A stretch of DNA of 36,389 nt from CBDUXT01 sp965371245 (GCA_965371245.1 CBDUXT010000061.1:1-36389), one strand, 5' to 3'; numbered from the stretch's first letter, positions 20,684 through 29,609 are shown. Numbers and translations: made by a program. The notes: generated from the letters alone by a model not told the origin.

Positions 20684-21171
20684 TACGTCGGCGCCCACCA
20701 CGCGGTTGCGTAGTAATAGCCCGTCTGGGTGTTGCGGACGAACATCGCATTAGCCCCGTCGCCCCAAATCTGCACTTTGATGTTGAGCGCGGCATGTTCA
20801 CCGACGTCCACCTGGACGGATAGATCGTCGGACAGCACGTAGGACGCATCCGATACACCCGTCTGCGCCGTGCCGTCATTTGAATCGGTGACGTTCTGCA
20901 AGCGGATCATTCCACCGCTACCCGCCGCCACCTTGACCTCGAGATGCACGTGGACGAACCAGCCGATCACAGCATAGTCGGGCGTGCGTAGCGTGAAGTC
21001 GGCCGCATCGGCCCACGACGCCGCGGTCTGCGAAGTCTCCGCGAATTGCTCAAACGCAAACGGTCGGCTCGCAAGGTGTACGTCGCGCTCGACTAGATAC
21101 GTCAAACGCCCAGTGCGGCCTGCTTTGTTCGCCGCGAAGTCGGTGCGTGCGAAGTCGGTCCAGGGACTCAT
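20683..21171 (-). CDS. Putative tail or virion beta-rich protein
   Basis: This 162-residue protein starts at ATG 21171 in an ATGA overlap with the small membrane gene. It contains DYAVIGWFVHVHLEVKVAAG and SVQVDVGEHAALNIKVQIWGDGANAMFVRNTQTGYYYATAWW. The strands and length suggest a virion component of the tail tip. No family is recognised. Confidence 0.62.
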   Translation of the reverse strand: MSPWTDFARTDFAANKAGRTGRLTYLVERDVHLASRPFAFEQFAETSQTAASWADAADFTLRTPDYAVIGWFVHVHLEVKVAAGSGGMIRLQNVTDSNDGTAQTGVSDASYVLSDDLSVQVDVGEHAALNIKVQIWGDGANAMFVRNTQTGYYYATAWWAPT

Positions 21172-21266
21172 TTCTTAATCCATTTATTAAGCGGTTCAGT
21201 AACCCATTCCCCAGCAAGCCACACGGCAATTAGAACTAAGACGATCACGACAACAATCAGTTTCAT
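21168..21266 (-). CDS. 32-residue membrane peptide inside the tail module
   Basis: Both junctions are ATGA overlaps: with the hub gene upstream and with the gene after it. It reads MKLIVVVIVLVLIAVWLAGE followed by WVTEPLNKWIKK, a single span with a basic tail. A membrane peptide within tail structural genes is unusual. Double coupling makes it likely to be translated. Confidence 0.68.
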   Translation of the reverse strand: MKLIVVVIVLVLIAVWLAGEWVTEPLNKWIKK

Positions 21267-23044
21267 GGGATCTTGTACCCTTCGACCAGCGCCGCGCCGA
21301 CGCGGTTATCGGCATCACCCCAATAGCCGAATGCCTTGTCAGCATCGGTCGAGGTGTCGAAGTCGTCGGTCATCGTGTCGGGGCCGATGACGAAAAACCG
21401 GCCGCTGAAATTGGTATCTACCGCGGCGTACCGGATCGCACCGCGTCCCACTTCCTTGCGGCTGGTAATTACGCACGGCATAGAGATTTGGTCGCCGTAA
21501 ATGTCGGTCAGTTCCCGCGTCTTGATCGTCACCGCATCGCCGACGTACACCGTGCCGTCCTTGACCTCGAGGTCGTTTTCCACCGTGCGTACGCCGTGAG
21601 CCGTGCGGGTAATAAGTATCTTGGCGAGGTTGCGTATCTTGGCGACCGCGAACGCGGGGTTCAGCCACTTGTCCAACACCTGGCGCTCGCGCACGTCGTT
21701 GAAGTTGTTAACGAATTCCAGGTTCCCGTCGATGACGATGACGGATTTGCGGAAGTCCTCGGGCTCGCGTGCGTTGTCCTCAACAGGGTCGTACCAGAGC
21801 GCGACACGGGTGCGCCTGTCCTTATCGGTTTCGTTCACGCTCACGTTGCGCATCGAATCGTCGTCGAAGCTGGCCGATGCGACGCGGGGACCGATGAGCG
21901 ATGCGGCCCACTTGCCGGCCGAATCAAGATAGACGAGTATCCCGCGTATCTCGCGGATCTCCTGCATGAGTTGAGCGACGGTATGCGGACGCCTCACGAT
22001 GCGGACAACATCGTCACCGGGCCAATGGATGTTCTTCAGCGAGTCGAACGTGGCCGTATTGACAGCGGCTGCAGCGACCCCCGCCCATTCCATCAAATCG
22101 TGCAGCGTGTCTACACTGTTCACCGCTAAGCCCGCAGTCGTACCGAAGCACGCGATATGCTTGACGGGAGAGTTTTCTTGATGGGCTACATCGACGGTCC
22201 CGAACTGGCCACGGACCACGGTCAGGTTGTTTCCTGAGATCGATGTGACGCGGCATATCTCGTCGCTGGTCGCGCCAATCTCCTCGATCTCCACGTAGAC
22301 GTTGTTCCGCGTGAAGTCCGCAGGGTCGGGGTACTCCGAACCATCGTCCACAGGAAGCGTCGTAACACCCGCGCCGAAAAACGCGGTGAGTTGATTGTCG
22401 TCGCTGATAGCGACCGGCACCTTGCGCTTGCGCAGTTTCGCTAGTGGAGACTCGCACGTGACGCGGCACTCGCGTGGACCGAATTGCACATCGGAAAGCG
22501 TGTACTCGGGGCCGACCTGCTCGAAGTCGGCCAGCACGAATCCCGATGCGTTGAACCCACGCAAGATGCGCACGGCACGCCCGGAGTAGTTGCGATTGCG
22601 GCTGAATAGGTTGGACCAGAACTCGCCGTTGAGTGCGGTGTTGAACGCATCGGCGACGCCCGTCTTATCGGAGTCCGCCGCAGGTGGCGCATAGTCGCGG
22701 TACATCGTGAATGTGAGCGAGTCGGGGTACGAGAAGAACGACTCGGTAGATACCTTGTGCGGCACCTGGGTAAACTTCTTGAGCAGCGGCCAGCACTCGG
22801 TAGCGGCGTCCGGCCACGGTACGTTATTGAGACAGAACCGATACGTGCGGGTCGCCTTAACGAAGTTGGCCTGATCCTGGCACGTGGGAAAACTGTAGAA
22901 GCACCGCGAGCCGTCGCCTGCATTCACCGCGGTACACGGTGCGACGGTGTACGTGTTGTCGCAGCGGTCTAGGTCGATTTCGATAAGCCATTGGACGGTC
23001 TTGGAGAAGGCCGCGGCCTGGGTGTTGTATGCGGCAGAGGGCAT
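21263..23044 (-). CDS. Tail hub or tip protein with N-terminal cysteine cluster
   Basis: This 593-residue protein is the largest after the portal and follows the tape measure and distal tail gene, as the hub does in other siphophages. The N-terminal 90 residues hold six cysteines (28, 37, 48, 55, 71, 84) in a CDNTYTVAPC...RCFYSFPTCQDQANF pattern. A central part (FTRNNVYVEIEEIG...NNLTVVRGQFGT) and a hydrophilic end complete it. Cysteine clusters bind an Fe-S centre in lambda gpL, and this is a possible parallel. I do not claim a match. Confidence 0.65.
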   Translation of the reverse strand: MPSAAYNTQAAAFSKTVQWLIEIDLDRCDNTYTVAPCTAVNAGDGSRCFYSFPTCQDQANFVKATRTYRFCLNNVPWPDAATECWPLLKKFTQVPHKVSTESFFSYPDSLTFTMYRDYAPPAADSDKTGVADAFNTALNGEFWSNLFSRNRNYSGRAVRILRGFNASGFVLADFEQVGPEYTLSDVQFGPRECRVTCESPLAKLRKRKVPVAISDDNQLTAFFGAGVTTLPVDDGSEYPDPADFTRNNVYVEIEEIGATSDEICRVTSISGNNLTVVRGQFGTVDVAHQENSPVKHIACFGTTAGLAVNSVDTLHDLMEWAGVAAAAVNTATFDSLKNIHWPGDDVVRIVRRPHTVAQLMQEIREIRGILVYLDSAGKWAASLIGPRVASASFDDDSMRNVSVNETDKDRRTRVALWYDPVEDNAREPEDFRKSVIVIDGNLEFVNNFNDVRERQVLDKWLNPAFAVAKIRNLAKILITRTAHGVRTVENDLEVKDGTVYVGDAVTIKTRELTDIYGDQISMPCVITSRKEVGRGAIRYAAVDTNFSGRFFVIGPDTMTDDFDTSTDADKAFGYWGDADNRVGAALVEGYKIP

Positions 23045-23045
23045 G

Positions 23046-23198
23046 TTATACTCGCCCCTGGTTGGCGCTCGACGGCGGGGGAGTCAGGCCAGTTACCCTG
23101 TTCGTGACAAACGCCTCGGCACCAGCGTAGCGCCACGGTGCGAGGGAAACGGCGGATATGCGCGATCCGATCCGGACCTCGCGCCGCAACCGGCCCAT
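23046..23198 (-). CDS. 50-residue basic protein between tail genes
   Basis: The ATG at 23198 overlaps the previous stop as TGATG, and the stop is one base before the hub start. It reads MGRLRREVRIGSRISAVSLAPWRY and ends TPPPSSANQGRV. It is basic and partly disordered. The junctions are the only evidence that it is real. Confidence 0.55.
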   Translation of the reverse strand: MGRLRREVRIGSRISAVSLAPWRYAGAEAFVTNRVTGLTPPPSSANQGRV

Positions 23199-24031
23199 CA
23201 CGACGTCTCCCGGTGCGCTATGAACGTCGCCTGAAACCCCCGCCTAGCTGTCGAGCCGACGAACGGCATGGCCACTGTGGGCCCGTCCACGCGGCAGAGA
23301 TACACCTCGTCGGCGTCCACCGCGATATTCCACGCGAACCAGAACGGCAACGCGCTGTCCACCGCATGAGGTAGCCAACCCGTGTCGATGTCGGGCGTGA
23401 TCGTGGTGAAGAACGACGTCTTGCTCATCCCAGGATCGGACCCGCCGTAGCTCATTTGGAACCGCTTCGTCTTGCTGCGTACGTTCACGCCGATGGGCGA
23501 GCCGTTGTTGTTGATGAACGGCTCGACGCTGCTCGAGCGGTTGTACGGGTCGAGGTCGGCTAATGCGCCCGCGTCGTAGTCGATACGACGGCCGAGTGTG
23601 ATGACGCCAACCTGGGGAATGGCCGCGAAGTCCCCGGGATGCCCGACGAGTTGAATGACTATCCGCCAATAGCGCAGATCGACTTCGGTAAATGTTTTCA
23701 GAAACGGTAAGTCGTCGGTTGGCGTGTGCGCTGACATGCGAACTGTAGTGGGACCAGCAAAACTATCGGCATCAACACGGACCAGCGCATCTGCGGTTTT
23801 CAGATTGTGCCCGCCAATGGCAAGCGTATCGGCAGCCAGGGTATTACCCACGCCAGCGTCTAAGTCAATCAGCCAATTCGATGTGACTACATCGGACTTG
23901 TGCCGGTACGTTGTGCCTATCCTCCAATCATTCACATTGGCAACAGGGAAGCCCGCCGCCGTGCGATTGCTTGTCAGCGTCGCGCTGGTATTCTCTAGAA
24001 TGTTCTCATGCAGTAGGAGCGGATTAGCCAT
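23198..24031 (-). CDS. Distal tail-like protein
   Basis: The 277-residue reading starts at ATG 24031 (MANPLLLHENILENTSATLTSN). An upstream TTG is less likely. It lies between the tape measure and hub genes, the usual place of the distal tail protein. It contains beta pairs (ITLGRRIDYDAGA, KTKRFQMSYGGSD) and SFFTTITPDIDTGWLPHAVDSALPFWFAWNIAVDADEVYLCRVDG. Assignment is by place, not motif. Confidence 0.6.
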   Translation of the reverse strand: MANPLLLHENILENTSATLTSNRTAAGFPVANVNDWRIGTTYRHKSDVVTSNWLIDLDAGVGNTLAADTLAIGGHNLKTADALVRVDADSFAGPTTVRMSAHTPTDDLPFLKTFTEVDLRYWRIVIQLVGHPGDFAAIPQVGVITLGRRIDYDAGALADLDPYNRSSSVEPFINNNGSPIGVNVRSKTKRFQMSYGGSDPGMSKTSFFTTITPDIDTGWLPHAVDSALPFWFAWNIAVDADEVYLCRVDGPTVAMPFVGSTARRGFQATFIAHRETS

Positions 24032-25805
24032 CGCCAAAGCCTCCCGTGACTACACCCGCGCGGCCCGCTTGGCGTGCGTACTGCTCGCCAATCTGTTGAG
24101 CGAACTCGTCCATGTCGCCAAATACGAACGCCTCGCCCTCGAAGAACACGCGGATCTCTACTGGACCTTGTACGGGTACTGACGGGCCGGGGCTGAATGG
24201 GGCGCTTGCCGATGCGAAACCGCCGCCACCTGCACCACCGCCACCGCCGCCTCGGCTGCCGAACGATGTGGCAACAATGGCCGCCGTGTTGAGTGTGCCG
24301 AGTAACCGCACCTGGGCAGCGGCAGCTAGATTGGCCGGGTATGGCACCGACGCGAGAGTCTTGACCACGGCAAGGTGCGTCTGGACTATCGACTCGGCAA
24401 TCGCAAACACTTTGTTGTCGCCGAAGATCGCGGCACCTAGGGCGAACACCGCGCTGCTCAGTTGTTCCTGAAATCCCACCTTCATTAGTTGTTCGTGTTG
24501 CGCTATCGCGATACGTTCCGCCGCTTCCCGCCGGTTGTTGTCGGTTATCTCGGCTTGGGCCAATACTGCCGCATCTATCAGGGCTTGATGTTGCCTTTCG
24601 GCCTCTTCGAAATCGCTTTGCGAGTCAAGCGAGCCAAATTCTGGGTCCGTCGCTAGCGAGAGCGGCAGGAGAACTTGGCCGACGCCTGCTAGCGTCGCGC
24701 CGGTGCCGAAACGGAACTGCTGCTGAGCAATAAACAGATCCTCGTAGACTTTCGCCGTGGCCTTTGTCAGACTCAGAATGGTTGCGGCATGCGTAGCCGC
24801 CTTGTCTGCACTCTTCTGCCCGCTCGCCTCAATGTCGGCCATGACTTCCAAAAACTGACGCTTGCGAAACAGTATCGCAAGCTCTTGCTCTAGCCCTCTG
24901 ATTTTCCTGGCCTGACTAGACTGACCGAGGCGGGCTGCGTCCGGACCCTTGCCCGTTTGCTTTTCGAGTTTGGCAATCTCTCGCGTGATGAGGAAAATCT
25001 TGTCGTCGATTTTGGTAGAGCCCTGGACGGCAATGAAACGGAGATATTCGTCAATAGTATTAGTGATGGCTACCTTGAGTTGTTTCCAACTCTCTATGCT
25101 CGCACCAGTTTCAACGGTGAGCCCCTTGGACTTAATCTCCGCCTGCTTGACCGTCTCGTTATAGAACGCGAGTTTGCGTTGGGCGTCGGTCAACTGTTCA
25201 ACCGTGACTCCTAGCGTCGCGGCGTACTGGGCATACGCCTTTTCAGCATTCACAATTAAACCAATGTTATCTAGCATGAGCCGCGACTGGCGACCGATGC
25301 CTGTGACCATCGATTGGATCGAGCGCGTGGCGTCAATGCCCATTGCACGGCCGAGCTTAATGGCCGATGAGGTCAACTCCTCCATGGATTTGGCGGTGAT
25401 AGGTAGGCCGAGAATCATCGCGTTGTTGGCCTGCTCTATCAGACCCGCGTCGGTCACGAAACCCGCCGACGCGCGACGCATACCGATCAGCATTGCCTCG
25501 GTAGTCTCGCCTATGCGGCCCGTCAACGTCTCGAAGCCTCGCGATAGACTGCTCAGCCTGTCGGCTCGCTCAGCGAACCTATCCACGACCAGGATCGCCC
25601 CCGCGATAGCAGCCGCAGCGATGGTGAATTTCGTTACGGCAGCAGCCGCGCTCTTGAAGCTGGCCCCGGTCTTCTTGTTCGCCTTCTCTGTTTCGCGTGC
25701 GGCCTTCTTGGTAGCGTCGGCCGTCTTGTCCAGTTCCCGCCGCGCCTTCGCACCACCCTGTACGCGGATATCAAGCGCGAGGATTTCTTCGCGTGTCAGC
25801 GCCAT
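24024..25805 (-). CDS. Tail tape measure protein
   Basis: This 593-residue protein sets tail length. The N-terminal half is a long coiled coil (DKTADATKKAARETEKANKK), followed by a hydrophobic stretch at about 58-75. A middle part has AQYAATLGVTVEQLTDAQRK, and a Gly-rich linker (GGGGGGAGGGG) precedes the C-terminal part. At about 1.5 angstrom per residue the tail would be near 90 nm. It follows the chaperone pair, as expected. Confidence 0.88.
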   Translation of the reverse strand: MALTREEILALDIRVQGGAKARRELDKTADATKKAARETEKANKKTGASFKSAAAAVTKFTIAAAAIAGAILVVDRFAERADRLSSLSRGFETLTGRIGETTEAMLIGMRRASAGFVTDAGLIEQANNAMILGLPITAKSMEELTSSAIKLGRAMGIDATRSIQSMVTGIGRQSRLMLDNIGLIVNAEKAYAQYAATLGVTVEQLTDAQRKLAFYNETVKQAEIKSKGLTVETGASIESWKQLKVAITNTIDEYLRFIAVQGSTKIDDKIFLITREIAKLEKQTGKGPDAARLGQSSQARKIRGLEQELAILFRKRQFLEVMADIEASGQKSADKAATHAATILSLTKATAKVYEDLFIAQQQFRFGTGATLAGVGQVLLPLSLATDPEFGSLDSQSDFEEAERQHQALIDAAVLAQAEITDNNRREAAERIAIAQHEQLMKVGFQEQLSSAVFALGAAIFGDNKVFAIAESIVQTHLAVVKTLASVPYPANLAAAAQVRLLGTLNTAAIVATSFGSRGGGGGGAGGGGFASASAPFSPGPSVPVQGPVEIRVFFEGEAFVFGDMDEFAQQIGEQYARQAGRAGVVTGGFGDG

Positions 25806-25806
25806 G

Positions 25807-26178
25807 TCACTTCACCCCGAGGCTGGCCATGTGCGCACGCTGCTCGGGCGTCTGCGGCAACTTCTCCAACCCGCGATGGAAGCGATGCAGCACCTTCGCC
25901 CAGTGAGTTAGCCAGCGCCACAGTTCGCGGGGATAGCCGCCGATGCGCAGCGCGGCTTCGTACCCCTCCAGGCGTGGCGTGAGGTGCATGGGCTGGCCTT
26001 CGCCCGCGCCCATCGGCGTTTGATTGATGTACTGGTCGGCGACGGTGCGATAGAACTCGACTAGATACCAGTCGGTATCCGTGAGATTGTCCGTCGCATT
26101 GCATCTCGCACATCTATCAGCGCCTCGTCGGCACGGGTTGTGTTGCCCGCACTGTTTCTGCGCCGTCAACAGGGGCAC
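25807..26178 (-). CDS. Tail assembly chaperone, downstream frame
   Basis: This 123-residue frame opens with GTG 26178, which has no ribosome site. It lies in the -1 frame relative to the upstream chaperone gene and continues open upstream to 26246. It is probably read as the C-terminal part of a -1 frameshift product, as in the G-GT pair of lambda. It has four cysteines (QCGQHNPCRRGADRCARC) and ends HRGLEKLPQTPEQRAHMASLGVK. The position directly before the tape measure supports the role. Confidence 0.65.
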   Translation of the reverse strand: MPLLTAQKQCGQHNPCRRGADRCARCNATDNLTDTDWYLVEFYRTVADQYINQTPMGAGEGQPMHLTPRLEGYEAALRIGGYPRELWRWLTHWAKVLHRFHRGLEKLPQTPEQRAHMASLGVK

Positions 26179-26189
26179 GGCGTACCGCG

Positions 26190-26531
26190 CTAATCTGAGA
26201 CGGCGATCTCTTCCCCCGTGACTACCTCGATGTTCCTCACTTCAAGCGCGTTCTGTATCGCCTTGCGCACCACGGGGAAGCTGTAAAGCTCCATCCTGTT
26301 GTCGAAGTTATCGCCGTCGATTTGGTTCCCGTCGTCATCGATGTACCCGCGAAAGTTGATGAACGCACTCGTGCATATGTCGAGTGCGATCGCTTCGTTG
26401 TTCAGCCCGAGTAGCTTCGACGTGGTCAGGTCGGGCATCTCGGCGGGCACGAGTTCGACTTCGAGGTCCTTGCCCGTGAATAGGCTTTCCCACCGTGGCT
26501 CCCGTAATGCTAGAAACGCTTTCCTTTCCAT
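26190..26531 (-). CDS. Tail assembly chaperone, upstream frame
   Basis: This 113-residue protein starts at ATG 26531, after AAGGGG. It lies between the tube and tape measure genes. It reads MERKAFLALREPRWESLFTGKDLEVELVPAEMPDLTTSKLLG and ends VVTGEEIAVSD. Frame analysis suggests that about 240-residue products arise by a -1 shift near the end. It assists tape-measure and tube assembly and is absent from the mature tail. Confidence 0.68.
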   Translation of the reverse strand: MERKAFLALREPRWESLFTGKDLEVELVPAEMPDLTTSKLLGLNNEAIALDICTSAFINFRGYIDDDGNQIDGDNFDNRMELYSFPVVRKAIQNALEVRNIEVVTGEEIAVSD

Positions 26532-26550
26532 CTGCTCACCCCTTGTTCTG

Positions 26551-27528
26551 TTACGTGAATGCCAGCGTTAAGGGATCGGTCGTACCCTCGACGTCGGTTA
26601 CTACAGACGACGCCATGAACGGAATCGTGTGCTTCACGATGCCGTCTTCCTGCGCCATGCTCGGCGTGTCGCGCCATGCTCGTGTGATCGTCAGCGCCCA
26701 CCTGTTGCCCGCGGTGCCGCCGATCACGCCCGTGGTAATCGCGCCTGTCGTACCTGCGGCCCATAGCGCAAAGTCGTCGCGGGCGATCAGCATCTCGACG
26801 CTCACCGTCCCTGTGACCGTGCGGTCGGTGAGACGTGCGCCTGCGATCCCGTGCGCATCGTTGACGTCCTCGATGAGCACGACATTGCCGCCGAAGTCCA
26901 GCGAGAATGCGTTGATGCCTGTCGGGGTCGCGCCGCCAATAGCAAACGTGCCGCCCATGAACGCTGGCGGGATTGTCGTGTCGTAGCCTGAGACGGCTTC
27001 GAGCGCGTCGGCTGCAGGAGCGACGTAGCCGCCCGTGTACGTCACTTCGAGGAATCCAGGCTGCCCGATGTCGCCCGCCATCGTCGCGGTGCAGAAGCCG
27101 TTCTTGCCCGCGTACCGGAAGCCGTCCACAAGCAGCGAGCATGAGTACGAGCCGCCAGGATTGCCCGCACCGGAGAATGTAGATACCGGCGCGTAGGTGT
27201 CTGAAGTGGCCGGGGCGTTCGTGACATCCAACCCGAGCGACTTCAATACCGCATCGAACTCAGGCGCGGTGCCTGCGGTGCCCGACCCCTTGAGCGGCAA
27301 GCGGAACGTGATGACGACATGCTTCTTGCCGGGTACGCCATCCATGTTCAGCCAGTCGGCGGTGGAATACTTCGGCAGATAGTTCTCGGCGTTCACCGTG
27401 TACGTCCAGCCATCCTCGATCAGCATCATCGCGGAGCCATCGCCGGCCGGGACCTCATAGGTGCCCGTCGTAGACTCCAGCACGAAGTTCAGTTGCGCCT
27501 TGCGGCCGTATTTTTGTACTTGTGCCAT
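26551..27528 (-). CDS. Major tail tube protein
   Basis: This 325-residue protein starts at ATG 27528, nine bases after AAGGAG. It contains beta-rich segments such as WTYTVNAENYLPKYSTADW and later GGYVAPAADALEAVSGYDTTIPPAFMGGTFAIGG. The C-terminal part reads RWALTITRAWRDTPSMAQEDGIVKHTIPFMASSVVTDVEGTTDPLTLAFT, with the alternating pattern of tube proteins. The location between the neck and the chaperone genes fits a siphophage tube. It is larger than lambda gpV (about 246). Confidence 0.8.
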   Translation of the reverse strand: MAQVQKYGRKAQLNFVLESTTGTYEVPAGDGSAMMLIEDGWTYTVNAENYLPKYSTADWLNMDGVPGKKHVVITFRLPLKGSGTAGTAPEFDAVLKSLGLDVTNAPATSDTYAPVSTFSGAGNPGGSYSCSLLVDGFRYAGKNGFCTATMAGDIGQPGFLEVTYTGGYVAPAADALEAVSGYDTTIPPAFMGGTFAIGGATPTGINAFSLDFGGNVVLIEDVNDAHGIAGARLTDRTVTGTVSVEMLIARDDFALWAAGTTGAITTGVIGGTAGNRWALTITRAWRDTPSMAQEDGIVKHTIPFMASSVVTDVEGTTDPLTLAFT

Positions 27529-27531
27529 GGC

Positions 27532-27663
27532 CTACTTCTCCTTGGCCTTTGCAGGCTTGGCCGGTTTGGTTGTCTTTGTCTCGTTGCGCGGACTGACACC
27601 GGGGATCTTCTTGCCCGTCTTCTCGTCAATCCACCAACACCCGAATGCTCCTGGTGCTGCCAT
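27532..27663 (-). CDS. 43-residue basic peptide
   Basis: This peptide starts at ATG 27663, eight bases after a GAGGAG ribosome site, and ends three bases before the tube start. It reads MAAPGAFGCWWIDEKTGKKIPG and continues with a Lys/Pro/Ala-rich tail (KTTKPAKPAKAKEK). The strong ribosome site makes translation likely. The function is unknown. Confidence 0.72.
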   Translation of the reverse strand: MAAPGAFGCWWIDEKTGKKIPGVSPRNETKTTKPAKPAKAKEK

Positions 27664-27665
27664 AG

Positions 27666-28181
27666 CTATATCTCCTCGCATCTGAGCGTGAGCGTCACCG
27701 TTACCAGCCCTTTTTCGATGCTCCCCGAATCCTCGCCCTCGGTGATAAGTTGCGGCGAGACGAGCGACGTAATCGCTACTTGGATTGCGTCGTCTACCGC
27801 GCCTAGCGTCGGTTTTGCGCTGAACACGTTGAAGATGCCGACCGCGTACCGTCGCCCGCGTGCGGCCATCCGTGCAGGGCTGTCGCTGTCGCGGTTGAAG
27901 TACGTCAGCCGCACCGTGAGGTCGATTTCGTACACCGCACGCGGTACAGCCACATCCGAGTACGGGCCGCTAAACGCTATGTCGCCCTCGAACACTTCCA
28001 TGTGGGCCGCAGGCCCCGCAATCATCAAGTTCGGATAGTCGTAGTAGTTCGACTCGGCGGGTACGGCGAGTGTGATGCCGTCGTTGCGTGCCGTATCGAT
28101 TGCCGCGAGTTTGCCGCCGAGGTCGGCTTTGAGCAGCGTGACGACTTCGGAGACGCCTAGTTCTGCAAGCTTAATTGCCAC
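27666..28181 (-). CDS. Tail terminator-like protein
   Basis: The 171-residue protein starts at GTG 28181, overlapping the previous gene by 11 bases. It has AVYEIDLTVRLTYFNRDSDSPARMAARGRRYAVGIFNVF and ends in SGSIEKGLVTVTLTLRCEEI. Its length and position between the completion protein and the tube fit a terminator that caps the tail at the head end. The assignment is by place and general fold. Confidence 0.6.
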   Translation of the reverse strand: MAIKLAELGVSEVVTLLKADLGGKLAAIDTARNDGITLAVPAESNYYDYPNLMIAGPAAHMEVFEGDIAFSGPYSDVAVPRAVYEIDLTVRLTYFNRDSDSPARMAARGRRYAVGIFNVFSAKPTLGAVDDAIQVAITSLVSPQLITEGEDSGSIEKGLVTVTLTLRCEEI

Positions 28182-28725
28182 GGTTCAACCCTGCTCGCAT
28201 CGTCGCGGCGCCTGCTGCTAGAGCGCGCATGAACCGCTTGCGCTTCAAATCGAATCGATTGAACAGGACTTGGTAGTAACCTCGCCGCTGCTTGATCGTC
28301 ATCTGAAACACGCTACGGCGTGGCAACTTGGGGTTCTTGCGCCGGCCACGCACCGCGCCGTGGTACACGGGGAGGATGCTCTGAACACCTATCTTGATTC
28401 TCGCCTTGGACCCAAGGCCAGACCACTTGGCGATGTGGTCGCCGTGCCCCTTGGCGGTCAGGCCCTTACGCAGTCTGCCCGTGCGCTGCATGATCTTGCT
28501 GCTCAGCCCCTTGCGCTTCTTGGCGTCCAGCGTGGCCTTCTTTAGCGGCTTCCACTTCACCCCGCCAGACGAGCCCTCGGTCGCAAACAGCCGCTTTTCG
28601 TTCTTGCGAAACAGCATGTCCATCTTCGTAGTCATTGCACGCATGTCGCCTGCGTCGAGGTCTAGCAGCTTGCCAATTTCCTTGATGCGCGGGTTCGCTC
28701 GCGCCGTGATGCGTGGGCCTACCAT
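28171..28725 (-). CDS. Phage virion morphogenesis / tail completion protein (Mu gpG-like)
   Basis: This 184-residue protein starts at ATG 28725. It is very basic: RTGRLRKGLTAKGHGDHIAKWSGLGSKARIKIGVQSILPVYHGAVRGRRKNPKLPRRSVF. The pattern KWKPLKKATLDAKKRKG...IMQRTGRLRKGL...Y...H..G is the signature of the Mu gpG/HK97 gp10-like family that closes the head-tail joint. The place in the head-to-tail block agrees. Confidence 0.8.
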   Translation of the reverse strand: MVGPRITARANPRIKEIGKLLDLDAGDMRAMTTKMDMLFRKNEKRLFATEGSSGGVKWKPLKKATLDAKKRKGLSSKIMQRTGRLRKGLTAKGHGDHIAKWSGLGSKARIKIGVQSILPVYHGAVRGRRKNPKLPRRSVFQMTIKQRRGYYQVLFNRFDLKRKRFMRALAAGAATMRAGLNRGN

Positions 28726-29231
28726 ACGGTTTCACCATCGAACTCGAAGCCATCTTCGGTGTGAGATGTGATCGTTTCGGGAGTGACGCGCCCCTCGGTG
28801 AATGCGTTCTTAGCCGTGTCAGCGCCACCGTCGTACAGCTTCGCTACCGCTTGGATCCCATCCTTCGAGCCGAGGAACATCGCCCACAAGTCATTCACAC
28901 GCTCGGTACGTGCGGGGGTCGAGCTTGCGCCAGCAGCTTCGAGCGCATCGGACGCAGCGGCGTAGGCGTTCGCCTTCACGCACAGTCGGTCGAGCATTGC
29001 CCCAGCGTCTGAACTCGTGTCGATAGTCACGTTGGCGCTCGCCGGCCCAGGGGCAGCCTTACCGAGCGCTACGACCATCCACGAATAGATCGTCGCGGCG
29101 TTCTGCGCCTGAAATTCCAACACCTGTGCCAATGTCGGTGTCGTCGCAGACCCACCATCGGCGTAAGCGCCTAACTGGACCAGGGCCTCGACATCCGACG
29201 CCGCGCAATAACTGTCACCTTCAACCGCCAC
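28719..29231 (-). CDS. Head-tail connector-like protein
   Basis: This 170-residue protein starts at GTG 29231, after AGGGG. It reads SYCAASDVEALVQLGAYADGG and then a helical run (EFQAQNAATIYSWMVVALGKA). The N-terminal YC...DVE.L pattern resembles the adaptor (connector) proteins that join the portal to the neck. It sits just upstream of the completion protein. The family match is tentative. Confidence 0.65.
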   Translation of the reverse strand: MAVEGDSYCAASDVEALVQLGAYADGGSATTPTLAQVLEFQAQNAATIYSWMVVALGKAAPGPASANVTIDTSSDAGAMLDRLCVKANAYAAASDALEAAGASSTPARTERVNDLWAMFLGSKDGIQAVAKLYDGGADTAKNAFTEGRVTPETITSHTEDGFEFDGETVW

Positions 29232-29234
29232 GGT

Positions 29235-29543
29235 CTACCCCTGCGCCTCCATAATCGCGTCGATCATGTCGGCCTTCGTGTCTTCGATGGCGCACTCGGC
29301 CCCAACCGACGCGGCGATCTCAGCCAGGTCGGCCTTGTTCATCGCCTGGAGTGCGCTAGGCGTGTGCGCGTCGTACGCGTCGTCCTCTGGACCCGATTCG
29401 ACTACGGGTTCCTGATACTCGTGGATATCGGGATGCTTCTGCGCGGCGGCGATATCGTCAGCTTGTGTAAGTTCGACCGTGCGGCCGACGCGGAACACCG
29501 TACGTCCGCAACATACCCGCGCTCTGTCTGTCGTGAATTTCAT
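29235..29543 (-). CDS. Small protein with C-terminal SAP/HeH-like domain
   Basis: The 102-residue reading starts at ATG 29543, six bases after GGAGGG. The C-terminal 40 residues, SALQAMNKADLAEIAASVG and onward, look like a helix-extended-helix (HeH/SAP) DNA-binding fold. The first part has a C-C pair (RVCCGRTVF). Such proteins often follow the major capsid gene in phage genomes. The role is unknown. Confidence 0.7.
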   Translation of the reverse strand: MKFTTDRARVCCGRTVFRVGRTVELTQADDIAAAQKHPDIHEYQEPVVESGPEDDAYDAHTPSALQAMNKADLAEIAASVGAECAIEDTKADMIDAIMEAQG

Positions 29544-29609
29544 TGTCAACCCTCCAGTTGGGGGCACGGCCATCCCGCGCCCCCCTCATTGTGTCAGTCG
29601 AATCACCCG

